Shown here in pieces: positions 1 to 10,296 of a stretch of 64,000 bases of DNA. Source of the DNA: Bacteroidaceae bacterium (GTDB taxonomy: Bacteria > Bacteroidota > Bacteroidia > Bacteroidales > Bacteroidaceae); NCBI GenBank assembly GCA_017645305.1, contig JAGCPD010000071.1:1-64000 (forward strand). Direction: 5' to 3'. Every line of letters starts with the position of its first letter. Position 1 is the first letter of the stretch. The notes beneath the pieces are model-generated. The model saw only the letters and a program-made list of their open reading frames with translations, had not been told where the DNA came from and made no database searches. The translations under genes were made by a program, and so were the position numbers.

Positions 1-1839
1 GACGATGACGACGATGATGATGACGACGACCCGGATCCTTGGCCGGCAAGACCCTGGCCAGGAGATGATCCTCCTTTGAAGCCCTCTATCGACCCACAGG
101 GCTACGTCTATGAGGGTGTGCCTTCGAACCGCTTGGCTGGCGTGACCGCTACGGTTTACTACAAGGAACTGGCTGAGGATCAGAACGGCAATCCCGTGGA
201 GGATGTCATTCAGTGGGATGCCGAATCCTTTGGACAAATCAACCCGCAGATTACGGGTACCGACGGCATGTACCAGTGGTTCGTGCCGAAGGGACTTTGG
301 CAGGTGAAGGTGGAGAAGGAAGGCTACGAGACCGCCTACTCCGAGTGGCTGCCCGTGCCGCCCCCACAGCTCGACGTGAACATCGCCATGAAGCAGAGCA
401 GTGCGCCCGAGGTGAAGGACACCAAAGCATACGAGGAAGGCATCAACATCACCTTCGACAAATACATGCTGCCAGCCCTGCTGACCACCGATAACATCAG
501 CGTACTGCAGGACGGCGACCCAGTGGAAGGCTCAATCGAACTGCAAGACAAGGAAGAGGGTGCCAAAGGTGATACATTAGTTTCGAAGGTGCGCTTCGTG
601 CCCGAAACACCTTTCACCCAGAACAAGGTGACACTCTGTATCAATCGCAATGTACAGAGCTATGCCTACATGCTGATGCCCAAAGACTATCAGCAGGAAC
701 TGGATGTTGAGCTGGAAGTGAAAGAACTCAAGACTGACTCGCTCCTCAAGGTGACCTACGGCGAAAGCACAACGATGAGCATAAAGGCCCTGCCCGTAGC
801 TGCTGCTGCCGGAAAGACTGTGAGGGCGAAGGTGGCTAACGACATAGTAACTGTGAACGACACCATTCTTGTTCTCTGCGAACAAGGCGAGACACAGCTG
901 GAAGTGGCTGGCCGACTGCCCGGCGCAACCAGCATCACGTTCACTCTGGAAGGCACAGACCTGACGACGCAGACCATCGTGCATGTGAAAGAAAAACCGG
1001 TATATCCCGTTGTAGCTACACCCGTGGCTTCGCTGGCAAGCGAAAGCACCGTGGAGGCCGGCACCCAGGTGACACTGACCTGCGAGACAGAGAATGCCCG
1101 GATATGGTACACGCTGGATGGCTCTTGTCCCTGCGTGAGCGGTAACCGCATCCTCTACACAGAACCCATCGTTCTGCAGGAGGGTGACATCACGCTGAAG
1201 GTAATGGCTGATGCCGAAGGCTACGACGAAAGCGAAGTGGCAACATACATCTACCACGTGGTTGTCAGTTCAAGCATCATAACCATCAGCAGTGTCCTGT
1301 ATGACACATACGTTGCACCGTTCGATGTTGACATCACCAGCAACGACAGTGTAAAAGCTTATGCAGTAACCTCCATCTACGACGGATGGGTAACCATCAC
1401 AGAGACACCGACGGTGCCTGCTGGCGAAGCTGTCGTGGTGAGTGCTGACGAAGCCGGAAGTTATCGCGTAAAGAAAACGACTGATGCCACCATCACGACG
1501 AACCTGCTGAAGGCTGCCACCGAAGATATCGAGGCAGATGAGGCTAACAGACTCTATGTTCTGACCAACGATGTCGATGGCGTAGGCTTCTATCCTGTCA
1601 TCGTTGGGAAAGCTATCCCAGCAGGGAAGGGCTACCTCGAGGTCACGGTTGCCGGTGTCAAGTTCTATGCCATCAGCGAGATAACCGACGATATGAAGGG
1701 ACTCGTCATTGAAAGCCTCGATGGTACGCGCACCATCTACAACCTGAGTGGACAGCGGATAGAAAAAAGCAAATCTTCAAATCACAAATTGCCTCATGGC
1801 ATCTACATCATCAACAATAAGAAAACGATGATTAAGTGA
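1..1839 (+). CDS. C-terminal part of a large secreted protein (left-edge partial)
   Basis: The reading frame is open from base 1, so the start lies outside the window. It begins with a run of ten Asp, then a Pro/Trp-rich linker, then a carboxypeptidase-regulatory-like fold with the DPQGYVYEGVPSNRLAGVTA motif. Around 1020-1260 is a chitobiase/hexosaminidase C-terminal-type module (WYTLDGSCPC, RILYTEPI). The last ~190 residues hold a module (PAGEAVVVSA, VGFYPVIVGKAIPAGKGYLEV) that recurs at 13405-15672, 48123-51398 and 63164-64000, and a sorting-tail-like end (IYNLSGQRI ... GIYIINNKK). I infer an extracellular or surface multidomain protein. Its activity cannot be told because the N-terminus is missing. 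The next gene starts 1 base after the stop, so the two are probably cotranscribed. Confidence 0.85.
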   Translation, partial: DDDDDDDDDDPDPWPARPWPGDDPPLKPSIDPQGYVYEGVPSNRLAGVTATVYYKELAEDQNGNPVEDVIQWDAESFGQINPQITGTDGMYQWFVPKGLWQVKVEKEGYETAYSEWLPVPPPQLDVNIAMKQSSAPEVKDTKAYEEGINITFDKYMLPALLTTDNISVLQDGDPVEGSIELQDKEEGAKGDTLVSKVRFVPETPFTQNKVTLCINRNVQSYAYMLMPKDYQQELDVELEVKELKTDSLLKVTYGESTTMSIKALPVAAAAGKTVRAKVANDIVTVNDTILVLCEQGETQLEVAGRLPGATSITFTLEGTDLTTQTIVHVKEKPVYPVVATPVASLASESTVEAGTQVTLTCETENARIWYTLDGSCPCVSGNRILYTEPIVLQEGDITLKVMADAEGYDESEVATYIYHVVVSSSIITISSVLYDTYVAPFDVDITSNDSVKAYAVTSIYDGWVTITETPTVPAGEAVVVSADEAGSYRVKKTTDATITTNLLKAATEDIEADEANRLYVLTNDVDGVGFYPVIVGKAIPAGKGYLEVTVAGVKFYAISEITDDMKGLVIESLDGTRTIYNLSGQRIEKSKSSNHKLPHGIYIINNKKTMIK

Positions 1840-1840
1840 G

Positions 1841-2896
1841 ATGAAGAGAACCACCTTGCATATATTCTCTGTCCTACTGTTCCCTGCTGTCCTGTGTGCG
1901 CAGGAGGTTACGCTCTTTAAACAGCATAACATGAAGAGATGGGGCATTCCGGCAGGGAACTATAGCGGCATCACACACATACAGGGAGACCGGTATGCAC
2001 TCATCAGCGACAAGCAGGAAGCGGACGGATGGACAGAGGTAAGCATCTCCTTCCTACCTTCCGGTGATATCGGCAAGATGCAGTTCATAGCCCGTCACTT
2101 TAACAGTCAGACACTTGGCAAAGCACGTGACAGCGAAGGAATTGCCTACGTCGCTGGACAAGGTTTCTTTATTGCAGCCGAGAACGACCAACAAATAGTG
2201 GAACTTACTGCCGACGGCACTCCCACGGGGCGAAAACTCTCTGTTCCTACATGCTACTCTCTCTCTAACATCTTTTCCAACTATGGATTCGAATCCCTGA
2301 CGTACAATGCCGCACAAGGTATCTTCTGGACTACTACGGAACAGGGACTGAAATCTGATGTCAATACTCTTTCCACTCACGCTGCGCCACAGCCAACGCT
2401 ATTGCGCATACAATCGTTTGGGAACAACCTGCAACCACTATACCAATATGCCTATAAGACGGAAGCACCAGCCACAAGCCGTCCACCCAGACTTTATGCC
2501 TTTGGCGTTCCAGAGCTTCTTTCCGTTGATGATACAACGCTGCTGGTAATGGAACGCGAACTGAACATCCCCGAACGCTATAACAATGCCAAGTGCCACA
2601 TACGGCTTTACAGCGTGAATCCGCAAAAGCAGCAGCCTATAACAGAGGGCACTACCCCGCTTCGCGAAATGGGCACTTCCGCTTTCTTGCCGAAAACACT
2701 TGTAACAGCCTTCAGCACAGGCTTCCGCATCATCGGAAGAAAAAACTTTGCCAATTACGAAGGCATGTGCCTTGGTCCCAAGCAGGCCGACGGCAGCCAG
2801 ACCATCCTCCTTGTCGCCGACTCGCAGAACCGTGCCGGCAATTCCCTTTTCCACTTGAAGGATTACATCAGAGTGTTGAAGATTAGAAGGCAATAA
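1841..2896 (+). CDS. Esterase-like activity of phytase family protein (secreted)
   Basis: 351 residues with a signal peptide (hydrophobic core about 5-19, cleavage near CAQ). The motifs YSGITHIQGDRYALISDK, DSEGIAYVAG, ESLTYNAAQGIFWTTTEQGL and NYEGMCLGPKQADGSQTILLV match the phytase-like esterase domain family (PF13449 type), a beta-propeller fold found in exported proteins. The substrate is unknown, and members of the family are not proven phytases. The start ATG lies one base after the stop of the upstream gene, suggesting translational coupling. The gene ends before a strong bidirectional terminator. There is no sorting tail, so the protein is probably periplasmic or released. Confidence 0.8.
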   Translation: MKRTTLHIFSVLLFPAVLCAQEVTLFKQHNMKRWGIPAGNYSGITHIQGDRYALISDKQEADGWTEVSISFLPSGDIGKMQFIARHFNSQTLGKARDSEGIAYVAGQGFFIAAENDQQIVELTADGTPTGRKLSVPTCYSLSNIFSNYGFESLTYNAAQGIFWTTTEQGLKSDVNTLSTHAAPQPTLLRIQSFGNNLQPLYQYAYKTEAPATSRPPRLYAFGVPELLSVDDTTLLVMERELNIPERYNNAKCHIRLYSVNPQKQQPITEGTTPLREMGTSAFLPKTLVTAFSTGFRIIGRKNFANYEGMCLGPKQADGSQTILLVADSQNRAGNSLFHLKDYIRVLKIRRQ

Positions 2897-2911
2897 CTGG
2901 ACGGCAAAAAA

Positions 2912-2945
2912 ATACGGGCACGTGACTCTCCGCACGTGCCCGTAT
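2912..2945. terminator. Bidirectional rho-independent terminator between convergent genes
   Basis: A perfect 13-bp stem (2912-2924 with 2933-2945, arms atacgggcacgtg/cacgtgcccgtat) with an 8-base loop. Seven A lie just to the left, which is a T run for leftward transcripts. A T-rich tail (tgtatttt) lies to the right for rightward transcripts. It separates the + strand gene ending at 2896 from the - strand operon ending at 2964. Confidence 0.9.
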
Positions 2946-2963
2946 TGTATTTTGAGATTATTA

Positions 2964-3917
2964 CTATTTCACCAAAACCTTCTTACCGTTCTTAATGAAG
3001 ACACCCTTCCGTACCTGACCATTAACCTTGCGGCCGCTAAGATCATAAACGGCTCCCTCGTTTTCTGAGAGGGCTGGAGTGCTTTCGATGGCATCGATAG
3101 CATCATTCGATTCAAAGATTTTTATTCTCTTAATAGCAGATTGTCTGCCATTACGGTCAGTAACGGTAATAAACCAGCGGAAAGCTTCAAGACTGCCACC
3201 GGCGGCTCCGCCCATTAGCAGGCTGTTATTCTCTACTGCATAGAAGGTGTTTCCTGCCAGCTCGCTGGATGAAAGGGTATTATAAGTACCTCGTATGGTG
3301 AAGTACGTATCCCAGTTAGAGACGGTAGCCTCGGTCTGCTCAGAAGCATAGAGGGTTGCACCCTCCTGCTGTGTTATCGTCTGAGTACCAGTCTTGTGGG
3401 CACGGATAACGTAGGGCGTGTTAGGTTCTGTATAACCACCCGTAAGCATTACAACCTCCAGATATGTTTCGTCTATCTGACCGTCATTATTAGTGTCATA
3501 CTGATGAATGTCATTCAGACGTGCTATGTCAAAATCATTGCTCCACTGGCTATACTCCAATTTGAGGGGCAGATAAAGCAACTGCCAGTCGGTAGTCTGA
3601 TAGTTACGCGTATATGTGATAGCCTTATAGAACATATCCTCAGGATTATAGAAGGAAGGCGTACCATCTACAATCTGGTAGGTATCATCAGCTGTGGGCA
3701 TCAGATATACAAGCATACTTGTGCCGGGAGCATAAGAAACGACCTGGCTGTTGGTACGCACTACGGGCTTTTTCTTGGTAAGGTCCAGAACCAGGCGGCT
3801 GGTAAGCTGGTACTTATCGTTACTGTTACCTGTTCGCACAGTCATAACCTGCTGTGCCTGTGCTGTCATGCCTGCGGTAAGGAGCAAGGCGGTGATTATT
3901 GTCTTTATAGATTTCAT
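2964..3917 (-). CDS. Secreted protein with sorting-type C-terminus (function unknown)
   Basis: 317 residues. The signal peptide ends near AQAQ. The middle has a recurrent Bacteroidales extracellular pattern (WQLLYLPLKLEYSQW, a Ca-binding-like loop DTNNDGQIDE, NTPYVIRAH). The C-terminus is a clear sorting-tail-like motif (AVYDLSGRKVNGQVRKGVFIKNGKK). No enzyme family is recognised. It is the last gene of the leftward fasciclin/FISUMP operon, 41 bases after the preceding stop, and is closed by the terminator at 2912-2945. I infer surface display or secretion. Assignment to type IX secretion is by tail resemblance only, since no Por genes are in the window. Confidence 0.7.
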   Translation of the reverse strand: MKSIKTIITALLLTAGMTAQAQQVMTVRTGNSNDKYQLTSRLVLDLTKKKPVVRTNSQVVSYAPGTSMLVYLMPTADDTYQIVDGTPSFYNPEDMFYKAITYTRNYQTTDWQLLYLPLKLEYSQWSNDFDIARLNDIHQYDTNNDGQIDETYLEVVMLTGGYTEPNTPYVIRAHKTGTQTITQQEGATLYASEQTEATVSNWDTYFTIRGTYNTLSSSELAGNTFYAVENNSLLMGGAAGGSLEAFRWFITVTDRNGRQSAIKRIKIFESNDAIDAIESTPALSENEGAVYDLSGRKVNGQVRKGVFIKNGKKVLVK

Positions 3918-3958
3918 AATGATTGTATTTTTTCTTTTTACTTTTTAACCTTTTAACT

Positions 3959-5521
3959 TTACCAAATGTCCTCTGGCTGTTCTGGATTATCATAGACTTC
4001 CTTAGGGCAGAGCTCTATGTAGTCCAGATATAAATATCTCGTCATATCATCAAGGAAATTTTTTATTCTCAGGTAATAAGTCTTATCGGAATCCATCACC
4101 TGGCGACCCAAAATGCGGCGCAGGCAATAATTTGATGCACGCATCGGTGTGTTAGTTCCAGGGCCACCCGCAGCATATTGCTTACACCCCTTCATGAAGC
4201 CATTTTCACGCAGTTCGTTGTCCACCGCCTGATTATAGTAGTCGTCGTTGATGTCACTCTCGTAACCGATATAGCTGGGAAAACTGCCAGATGACGTATA
4301 AATAGCATTGGAACCTTGACGAAAATCAACGGGCATGCCCAATGGCGGCAAATTATCAGGATCTGTTCCAAGGTAAAGTTGACAGATAGTACGCGTATTG
4401 CCTCCAGATTGTATGGCCAAACGCAATTCGTATGTACCACTGGTTGGCACAGGCGGCAGACGCAGCGTTATATCCTGCATTCCGCGACAACTGAACTCAT
4501 CGCCTTGCATATTCGACCAGCCTCTATTATATCCCGTCCAATAGCAGACATACGTATTATAATTGTTCACAGTAAGGTCATCAAGATAGGGATATTGGTC
4601 GCATGGAAGATAGACGTTCGCGTAACGTGAATCTGTACTTTTAGACAATCTGATATCGTTGCTTGCCATCTCGGGGAAAAAGCTTGCCACATCCATGCGC
4701 AGGCGTAAGCTTCCCATATTCCGGGCTGTCGCCTGATCGAATGCCAACAACTTGCTGATGGGATAAACTATGGCATTGCGAATGTCGGGTATGACTTTTT
4801 CTCCGTCAATGTATATACCTTCCTTATCAGGGTCGCAACTTATTTCATGTCCTGAGCCTTGGCGGGATTTGTCTTCCTTGGGGAAACGGTTGATGTAAAT
4901 ACCATTGCTCTCTTTTGACTCATAAGTACGCAGAAGACGACGGTCGCCCATTGTGGTATAGTATTCACAAATGGGAACCGAAGGCATTTTCATATTAACA
5001 GTGTATCCATATTCGTTGTAGTGATTGACCAGACGGTCCATAGACAGACGCCGGTTCAGCAGGTGGTAGGTAACGAACTGGTAAAGCACGTTCTCTGTAT
5101 TGCTGTAGTCTCCGTCATTGCTGTAATCTTTTGTGAACTGACAGTTCTGACGGATGTACCCTGCCACATCTGCAGCCGTGATAGCTGTATAGTCCTTTCC
5201 CAGTACATTCTCCCAGAACTCATCCGTCTCGGCAAACAATGTATATCCGTAATAACGGTGTGCTGGAGCATAAAAGTAACCGTCATCACCAGCATAATAT
5301 GAGCTCTGAATATGTCCGCGATTATAATACATCTCGTACTCGAAATCCATAATCAGATCCAATGAGTCGCACAGACCACAAGCTTCAATAAGCTTTGCCG
5401 TAACCATAATGCCCTTCTCCTGCTTCTGTATCACATCACGCAGGTAGGTGCCGAAGCCGTCCTGAGCATGAAGAGCGGTTGCCAGAAGGCTATACATTAT
5501 ATATATATATACTTTTTTCAT
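3959..5521 (-). CDS. Secreted fasciclin-like protein, degenerate FAS1 region
   Basis: 520 residues with an N-terminal signal peptide ending near LHAQ. The N-terminal half resembles a worn FAS1 domain (YTLFAETDEFWENVLG, VLYQFVTYHLLNRR). The C-terminal half (about 330-510) looks like a beta-sandwich with Tyr- and Asp-rich strands (TYELRLAIQSGGNTR, YYLRIKNFLDDMTRYLYLDYIELCP). It lies 18 bases downstream of the 932-aa FAS1 protein in the same operon, which supports a structural or adhesive partnership. It has no sorting tail. No precise function can be given. Confidence 0.65.
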   Translation of the reverse strand: MKKVYIYIMYSLLATALHAQDGFGTYLRDVIQKQEKGIMVTAKLIEACGLCDSLDLIMDFEYEMYYNRGHIQSSYYAGDDGYFYAPAHRYYGYTLFAETDEFWENVLGKDYTAITAADVAGYIRQNCQFTKDYSNDGDYSNTENVLYQFVTYHLLNRRLSMDRLVNHYNEYGYTVNMKMPSVPICEYYTTMGDRRLLRTYESKESNGIYINRFPKEDKSRQGSGHEISCDPDKEGIYIDGEKVIPDIRNAIVYPISKLLAFDQATARNMGSLRLRMDVASFFPEMASNDIRLSKSTDSRYANVYLPCDQYPYLDDLTVNNYNTYVCYWTGYNRGWSNMQGDEFSCRGMQDITLRLPPVPTSGTYELRLAIQSGGNTRTICQLYLGTDPDNLPPLGMPVDFRQGSNAIYTSSGSFPSYIGYESDINDDYYNQAVDNELRENGFMKGCKQYAAGGPGTNTPMRASNYCLRRILGRQVMDSDKTYYLRIKNFLDDMTRYLYLDYIELCPKEVYDNPEQPEDIW

Positions 5522-5539
5522 ATTTTTTCCTCCTTTATA

Positions 5540-8338
5540 TTAGAAACCTATCACACCGTCTATCTGGTGTATCACACCTGGGCGACGTGAGTCGATGGTG
5601 ATACGTGGCATGTTATAACCTCTTGGACTACTATAACAGGTATAGTCGCAAACAAAGACGTTCTTGTTGTCTAAAACGTTGAAGGTATGTCCCTTCCAGT
5701 CAGTTACCGTCATAACCCCCTCTCCCAAACCTTGTACCGTCAGTGTGGGAGATGACAATGTTTCCGGGTCTATAACCAGCGACTTGTATTCTCCTCTGAA
5801 AGATTCCTTGTCGGCAATAGCCATACCATAGTGGAAGTGTGCCTTGATAACATTCGTCAGTGCAATAATCTTGTTGGTAATGCGAATGCTGTCAGCAGCA
5901 AATTCAAGTTTGTCGGAGAAAATTATGTCGCCATTCTCATCTTTCGCAGGCTGACCACTCTCATCGTCCAGTTCCGGCTTACAATGTGATTGATAGTCCT
6001 CAAATATTTCCTGCCATGTGGGCAATCCCATTGCAATAGCCCGCTGTACCGCCTCGTTAGTAGGAATATAGGCCGTGTATGGCGTGTTTCCGTTAAGCGG
6101 TGCAAAGTTATAATCGAGTCCGTTATTGGACGTGAACGGAAGATACTTCTTCATGGCGGCATTCCTTTCAGATACGGATAAATTTGCATCCACCAGCCCA
6201 CAACCCATAATCACACTTTCCATGTCACCATCTGGCATACAAAGCTCATAGAAAGCACGGTAGGGATTAGCCTGCCAAGCCTCATCTGTATAACCTTTAG
6301 GATTGTACCTTTCAGTCTCCTTCAAGTCATCGGTAAGCATACTCCAGAGGCTACGGTAGGTAGAAACCAGCGGAGCGTCCAGCGTATAGGTTTGACCATT
6401 AGTGAGGGATTCGTACGAAGCTGTTACATTGCATCCTGTGACACCAGGGTTTACTGTGGTTATGCCGTTACGCTCATTCTCTATCTGGAAGGTACCCTTT
6501 GCCCCTACAATCCTACCGCTTTCATCACGTAGCACCTTCACCACATCACCGCCAAAGGTTCTGTAGTACTCGTTACGGCTGTTAATATCCTGCGTACCAT
6601 CGTTGATAATAGTATGGTTAAGCAGAATATTCTTTAATCGGTTGGTAATATCAGTTTCTAAAACTGATCCTGCACTGCCGAGGAGCTTGTTGCCTATGGA
6701 TCCTATGGGGGTTTCGTCAGAAGCCGGATTAATTCCATAGGGGTCGATGTACTTGTAGCAGGTAGCAACAACAGCAACTCTGCCTGATGAAACATTCTTA
6801 TATGTCATCTGGATGACGCGCGGTGTCTTGCTCTTCATACTGATGGGGTCGTAATAGTAAAGCATGGCATCATCACTGGGCAGGAAAAGGGTGATGTCTT
6901 GCTGTGGAACTTTCAAATAAGCATAATAGTTCAGACCCAGGTTATTGTTGTCGTAAATAGCCCACTTCATAATCTGATTGGTGGTACTCATATAAGCAGG
7001 AGCAGTAATGGAGGTGTAGTCGGAAGAAGGACCATACACCTTGTCCATCACATATACAACGCCGTTACTTGCCCACAGACAGGTGTCAATCTTCTCAATG
7101 TCCTCGGGATAGAACAACTGTTCCATCGCATCGTCTTTGAGTTTCAGCATCTTGCTGGGAACAGAACCGACAAAGGAGCGCATCATAATGGTGTTAATAA
7201 AGGTCTGAATAACAGAAAGGGGAATACAGTCTATCTGCTGACAGAGTTCCTCTTTCGTTGTAGGCTTTGTGTAGGGAACAGGTTCTCCTTCTGTACCCGT
7301 CTGGTTAATATAGGCTTGCAGGAGTGCCTGGCCTGCACCCTTGGTAAAGAAACGCCACATAGCATCGTCGTTAGGAACGAACATGGCAGCCATATCTCTC
7401 TCAGGAGCCACCTCGTCATAATAACCCGCCCATGAGGGGTCAAACTTCAGTTGAACCCCATAGCCATTAGGATCACTGTTTTGATTCTGCTGTATGTAAT
7501 CTATGATATGGGCAAAAATGTCAGTCTGTCCATTGCCGCGGATGATGTCTGCCATTGTAGCAAGTGGAGTAAGGGGAGTAGAGACCTCTTCTATATATCC
7601 GTTGGTGCAGGCAATATCAGCATCGATGATGTCGGCTCCAGGCATCCAAGGCACACTGATAGGTGCGCTGCAGATGATGCGTTGGTCTGCTTCCGTAATA
7701 TTGTGTAAAGCGCAGTATTCAGATGTCAGGATGGGTGTCCATACGCCTTCGTTCGTTCCGTCTGCTCCCCACATGCGCAGGAAGTCCTGCTTTCCCATTT
7801 CTCCGATCTTGCGGGCTTGTGTAACGGAAATTCCCAAAAGCGCACGTTTCTGGTCGGCAGTCAGTGCATCGTAACTGGTAACAGTATGCCAGGGATTGGT
7901 CTCCGGCAACTTCGCATTCTCGGCAAAGAAACGTTTCCAACTGTCATCGTTGGCAGCAAAGACCGTCTGGTCTGTAGCACCGTTCAGCTTATCTTCCATC
8001 CAGGGCACTGAATACAGATTTAATCTCGATGATTCCTCAAGCAGTCGGAGGATATAAGTGAAGTTCCCTTTCTTGCGAAGGGTAGAGAGTATGCTGTTGG
8101 TAGGATCATACCAAACGATACTGTCTGTCACGGTTTTCTGGAATGTCTGTTTGCTGCCGTTCCTAAGATGTATGGTGGTCAGCCCCTCCGCATCGTTGTA
8201 CGAGATGCTATCCACCTCCGTTGCCTGGAACTTTGCTGTATTCATGTCCTTCTTAAAGACCTGGAATACCTGTGCCCTACCCTCTGCCGCCATTCCTATG
8301 AGCAGAACGCCCAGGGCTATTATTTTAGTGTATTTCAT
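5540..8338 (-). CDS. Large secreted protein with about four fasciclin (FAS1) domains
   Basis: 932 residues with a signal peptide (cleavage near GRAQ). FAS1-type signature strands recur: TVFAANDDSWKRFF, AMFVPNDDAMWRFF, TLFLPSDDAMLYYYDP and TAYIPTNEAVQRAI. The protein ends with the usual FAS1 final strand (GVIHQIDGVIGF). FAS1 domains mediate cell-cell or cell-matrix adhesion in many organisms, so a surface adhesion or matrix role is inferred. The neighbours upstream (645 aa) and downstream (520 aa) are also fasciclin-like, with gaps of 13 and 18 bases, so they form one transcription unit. Bacteroidetes FAS1 clusters often accompany SusC/SusD pairs, but none is present here. Confidence 0.8.
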   Translation of the reverse strand: MKYTKIIALGVLLIGMAAEGRAQVFQVFKKDMNTAKFQATEVDSISYNDAEGLTTIHLRNGSKQTFQKTVTDSIVWYDPTNSILSTLRKKGNFTYILRLLEESSRLNLYSVPWMEDKLNGATDQTVFAANDDSWKRFFAENAKLPETNPWHTVTSYDALTADQKRALLGISVTQARKIGEMGKQDFLRMWGADGTNEGVWTPILTSEYCALHNITEADQRIICSAPISVPWMPGADIIDADIACTNGYIEEVSTPLTPLATMADIIRGNGQTDIFAHIIDYIQQNQNSDPNGYGVQLKFDPSWAGYYDEVAPERDMAAMFVPNDDAMWRFFTKGAGQALLQAYINQTGTEGEPVPYTKPTTKEELCQQIDCIPLSVIQTFINTIMMRSFVGSVPSKMLKLKDDAMEQLFYPEDIEKIDTCLWASNGVVYVMDKVYGPSSDYTSITAPAYMSTTNQIMKWAIYDNNNLGLNYYAYLKVPQQDITLFLPSDDAMLYYYDPISMKSKTPRVIQMTYKNVSSGRVAVVATCYKYIDPYGINPASDETPIGSIGNKLLGSAGSVLETDITNRLKNILLNHTIINDGTQDINSRNEYYRTFGGDVVKVLRDESGRIVGAKGTFQIENERNGITTVNPGVTGCNVTASYESLTNGQTYTLDAPLVSTYRSLWSMLTDDLKETERYNPKGYTDEAWQANPYRAFYELCMPDGDMESVIMGCGLVDANLSVSERNAAMKKYLPFTSNNGLDYNFAPLNGNTPYTAYIPTNEAVQRAIAMGLPTWQEIFEDYQSHCKPELDDESGQPAKDENGDIIFSDKLEFAADSIRITNKIIALTNVIKAHFHYGMAIADKESFRGEYKSLVIDPETLSSPTLTVQGLGEGVMTVTDWKGHTFNVLDNKNVFVCDYTCYSSPRGYNMPRITIDSRRPGVIHQIDGVIGF

Positions 8339-8351
8339 CTTTTCTGTCTGT

Positions 8352-10289
8352 TTATGGTGTAACTATTGTCTCGCTACCGTCCTCCTTACTCTTCAGGATA
8401 ACCTTGTCAATGCAAAGACCGTACATGAAACCTTGTTTTTGGGTTGCACTCTTTGTCGCTCCTTCAAGAATCAGCGTGGGATAGCTGTTGGGTATATTCT
8501 TGTAAGAATATGGGAACTCAAAGTCTTCCAGAACCGTAATAGTGTCAACCTTGCTTCCGTCATACTCTATAATTGAGGACTTCATGGAAGTAACATCCTT
8601 ACCGTTGCTGGCATTGTTACTGTGACGAACCTGGGCGATGAGAGACATCTTACTGATAGCAGAAACAGAATCAACATAATGTTCGTCTTTCAGACTATCT
8701 GCTCCACTAATTGCATATTCCAGATAATCCTCTTTGCTAAACTCTCCATCTCTATCAATTTCAGGATAATAAGTAATCGTATCCGCTTTCACAACCTCCC
8801 CGGAGTCGTTATATGTATATCTGACAGTAGTGGCCTCTCTCAGTCCCTTGGGTATTCCCATCCAAACATACCAGTAAGGCACCATCACCACCTGCACATC
8901 GTATTTGCCGCTCATTACCTGTTCGCCTTTTTCGCCTACAAGCTTAATCTCTACGTGAGGGTTGGAGTTTAGTGAGATACCGGGTATATAAAAGAAATCA
9001 CCATTGCATACATTCCCGTATCGGTCTGTAATTGATTGGGATGACGGCAAGGATACGTCATATAGGGCGGCTCCATAACCCACTTTATAATATGAGCTGG
9101 TATTAGAAGTAGCATAGAAGGCATTTTTCGTAACATTCACTTCCACGTCGGGCTTGTACTCCGATATCGGGACAGGCCAACTTACTTCGGTGTAGGCTGT
9201 TCCGTTGCTGAGCCGGGTCTCCTGACCTGAAGCTGTTCTGCCCAAAAGGGAAACCAGAATGTCCGTACCAAGAGACAGCGCAGAGTTTGAATCCGGATTG
9301 TCAATCGTACGGATGGTAGCCAAACCGTTGTTTATGTCGCCCATTACCTTGTCTTCGTACTTGCTGGGGTACTTGGAAAGCAGAGACAACTTAGCATGTG
9401 CATCGTTCCAAACCTGGTCGGTAGGCATTACCATATCGTAATTGGCATTTTCGTCTGCCAAGTTGACACCGAAGCCCTTGATACACGTTACGTCATCGTT
9501 CACCAGGTACGGGTCCATCAATCGGTTACGGCTGCTAAAGACACTGTCCAACGTCAGCATATAACCGTCCTTGGCAGGAACGGAAATTGACTTGTTGGCA
9601 TCAAACGTCCTCTCCGTAAAGGCATTCATAAACTCCTGAGCCAGCGTGCAGTCTGGGGCAAGATTAAGCAGATAATCCATCATGTTAGGAAGATAAGGAA
9701 AACATGACGGCACCGTACAGAGCCTGCCGTTGTTGCACTCCTGATTAACTACGGTCACATCATAGGTATCGGTACCTATTATCTTGCCGTTCAGCATTTT
9801 TACACCAACATTGCCAGGGGTCTTGCTTTCCCGCGCACTGATGTGGTTAAAGACAAACTCCTGCTGCAGCTTCCAACCATCTGTCTTGGCAAGCGCCAGT
9901 AACTCGGCATATCTGTCTTCGCTGATAGCTGCATCGGTTGGGGCATAAACCGTTAATGGCACGTTTCCGCCCAGCAACTGGCTGAACTGCAGGTCATAGG
10001 CAGCCTTGTCCTTGTCGGTATAGTAACTGGCAGCCTCCAGAATGGCAGTAAACTTCTTCAGGTTGGGCTGCGCCTTTATAACGTCCCACAGGGTGGTGGT
10101 GTTCTCCTCCTCAGAAGCAGGGAACTGCTCTGCATCACCGATGGGGAAATAGACAACGCTGTCAACCTGTTCCACCTTATATACTTGACCCACCCCACCC
10201 TGTTTGTGGAGGGTGACATTCTGCGCCATTGCCATCAGAGAGAAGGCAGAAAGGCAGAGTGCCAGGGTCGATATTCTATTGTAATTCAT
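8352..10289 (-). CDS. Secreted fasciclin-domain protein
   Basis: 645 residues with a signal peptide (LSAFSLMAMAQ). The first FAS1 domain spans about 60-215 (TLWDVIKAQPNLKKFTAILE, PLTVYAPTDAAISEDRYAEL, EFVFNHISAR, KMLNGKIIG). A second, more divergent one follows (MVMPTDQVWNDAHAKLSLL). The C-terminal part is beta-rich and ends with FMYGLCIDKVILKSKEDG, similar to proteins that close with a jelly-roll module. It is the second gene of the operon, seven bases after the FISUMP protein stop and 13 bases before the 932-aa FAS1 gene. An adhesion or surface-scaffold role is inferred. Confidence 0.78.
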   Translation of the reverse strand: MNYNRISTLALCLSAFSLMAMAQNVTLHKQGGVGQVYKVEQVDSVVYFPIGDAEQFPASEEENTTTLWDVIKAQPNLKKFTAILEAASYYTDKDKAAYDLQFSQLLGGNVPLTVYAPTDAAISEDRYAELLALAKTDGWKLQQEFVFNHISARESKTPGNVGVKMLNGKIIGTDTYDVTVVNQECNNGRLCTVPSCFPYLPNMMDYLLNLAPDCTLAQEFMNAFTERTFDANKSISVPAKDGYMLTLDSVFSSRNRLMDPYLVNDDVTCIKGFGVNLADENANYDMVMPTDQVWNDAHAKLSLLSKYPSKYEDKVMGDINNGLATIRTIDNPDSNSALSLGTDILVSLLGRTASGQETRLSNGTAYTEVSWPVPISEYKPDVEVNVTKNAFYATSNTSSYYKVGYGAALYDVSLPSSQSITDRYGNVCNGDFFYIPGISLNSNPHVEIKLVGEKGEQVMSGKYDVQVVMVPYWYVWMGIPKGLREATTVRYTYNDSGEVVKADTITYYPEIDRDGEFSKEDYLEYAISGADSLKDEHYVDSVSAISKMSLIAQVRHSNNASNGKDVTSMKSSIIEYDGSKVDTITVLEDFEFPYSYKNIPNSYPTLILEGATKSATQKQGFMYGLCIDKVILKSKEDGSETIVTP

Positions 10290-10296
10290 ACGCTTC

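Noticed and set aside
577..1257. Long minus-strand open frame opposite the left-edge gene
   Set aside because: It lies antisense to a clear domain-bearing protein, lacks family motifs and reflects codon composition. The same applies to the antisense frames under PL11, btuG, the DUF4465 protein and the GLUG protein.
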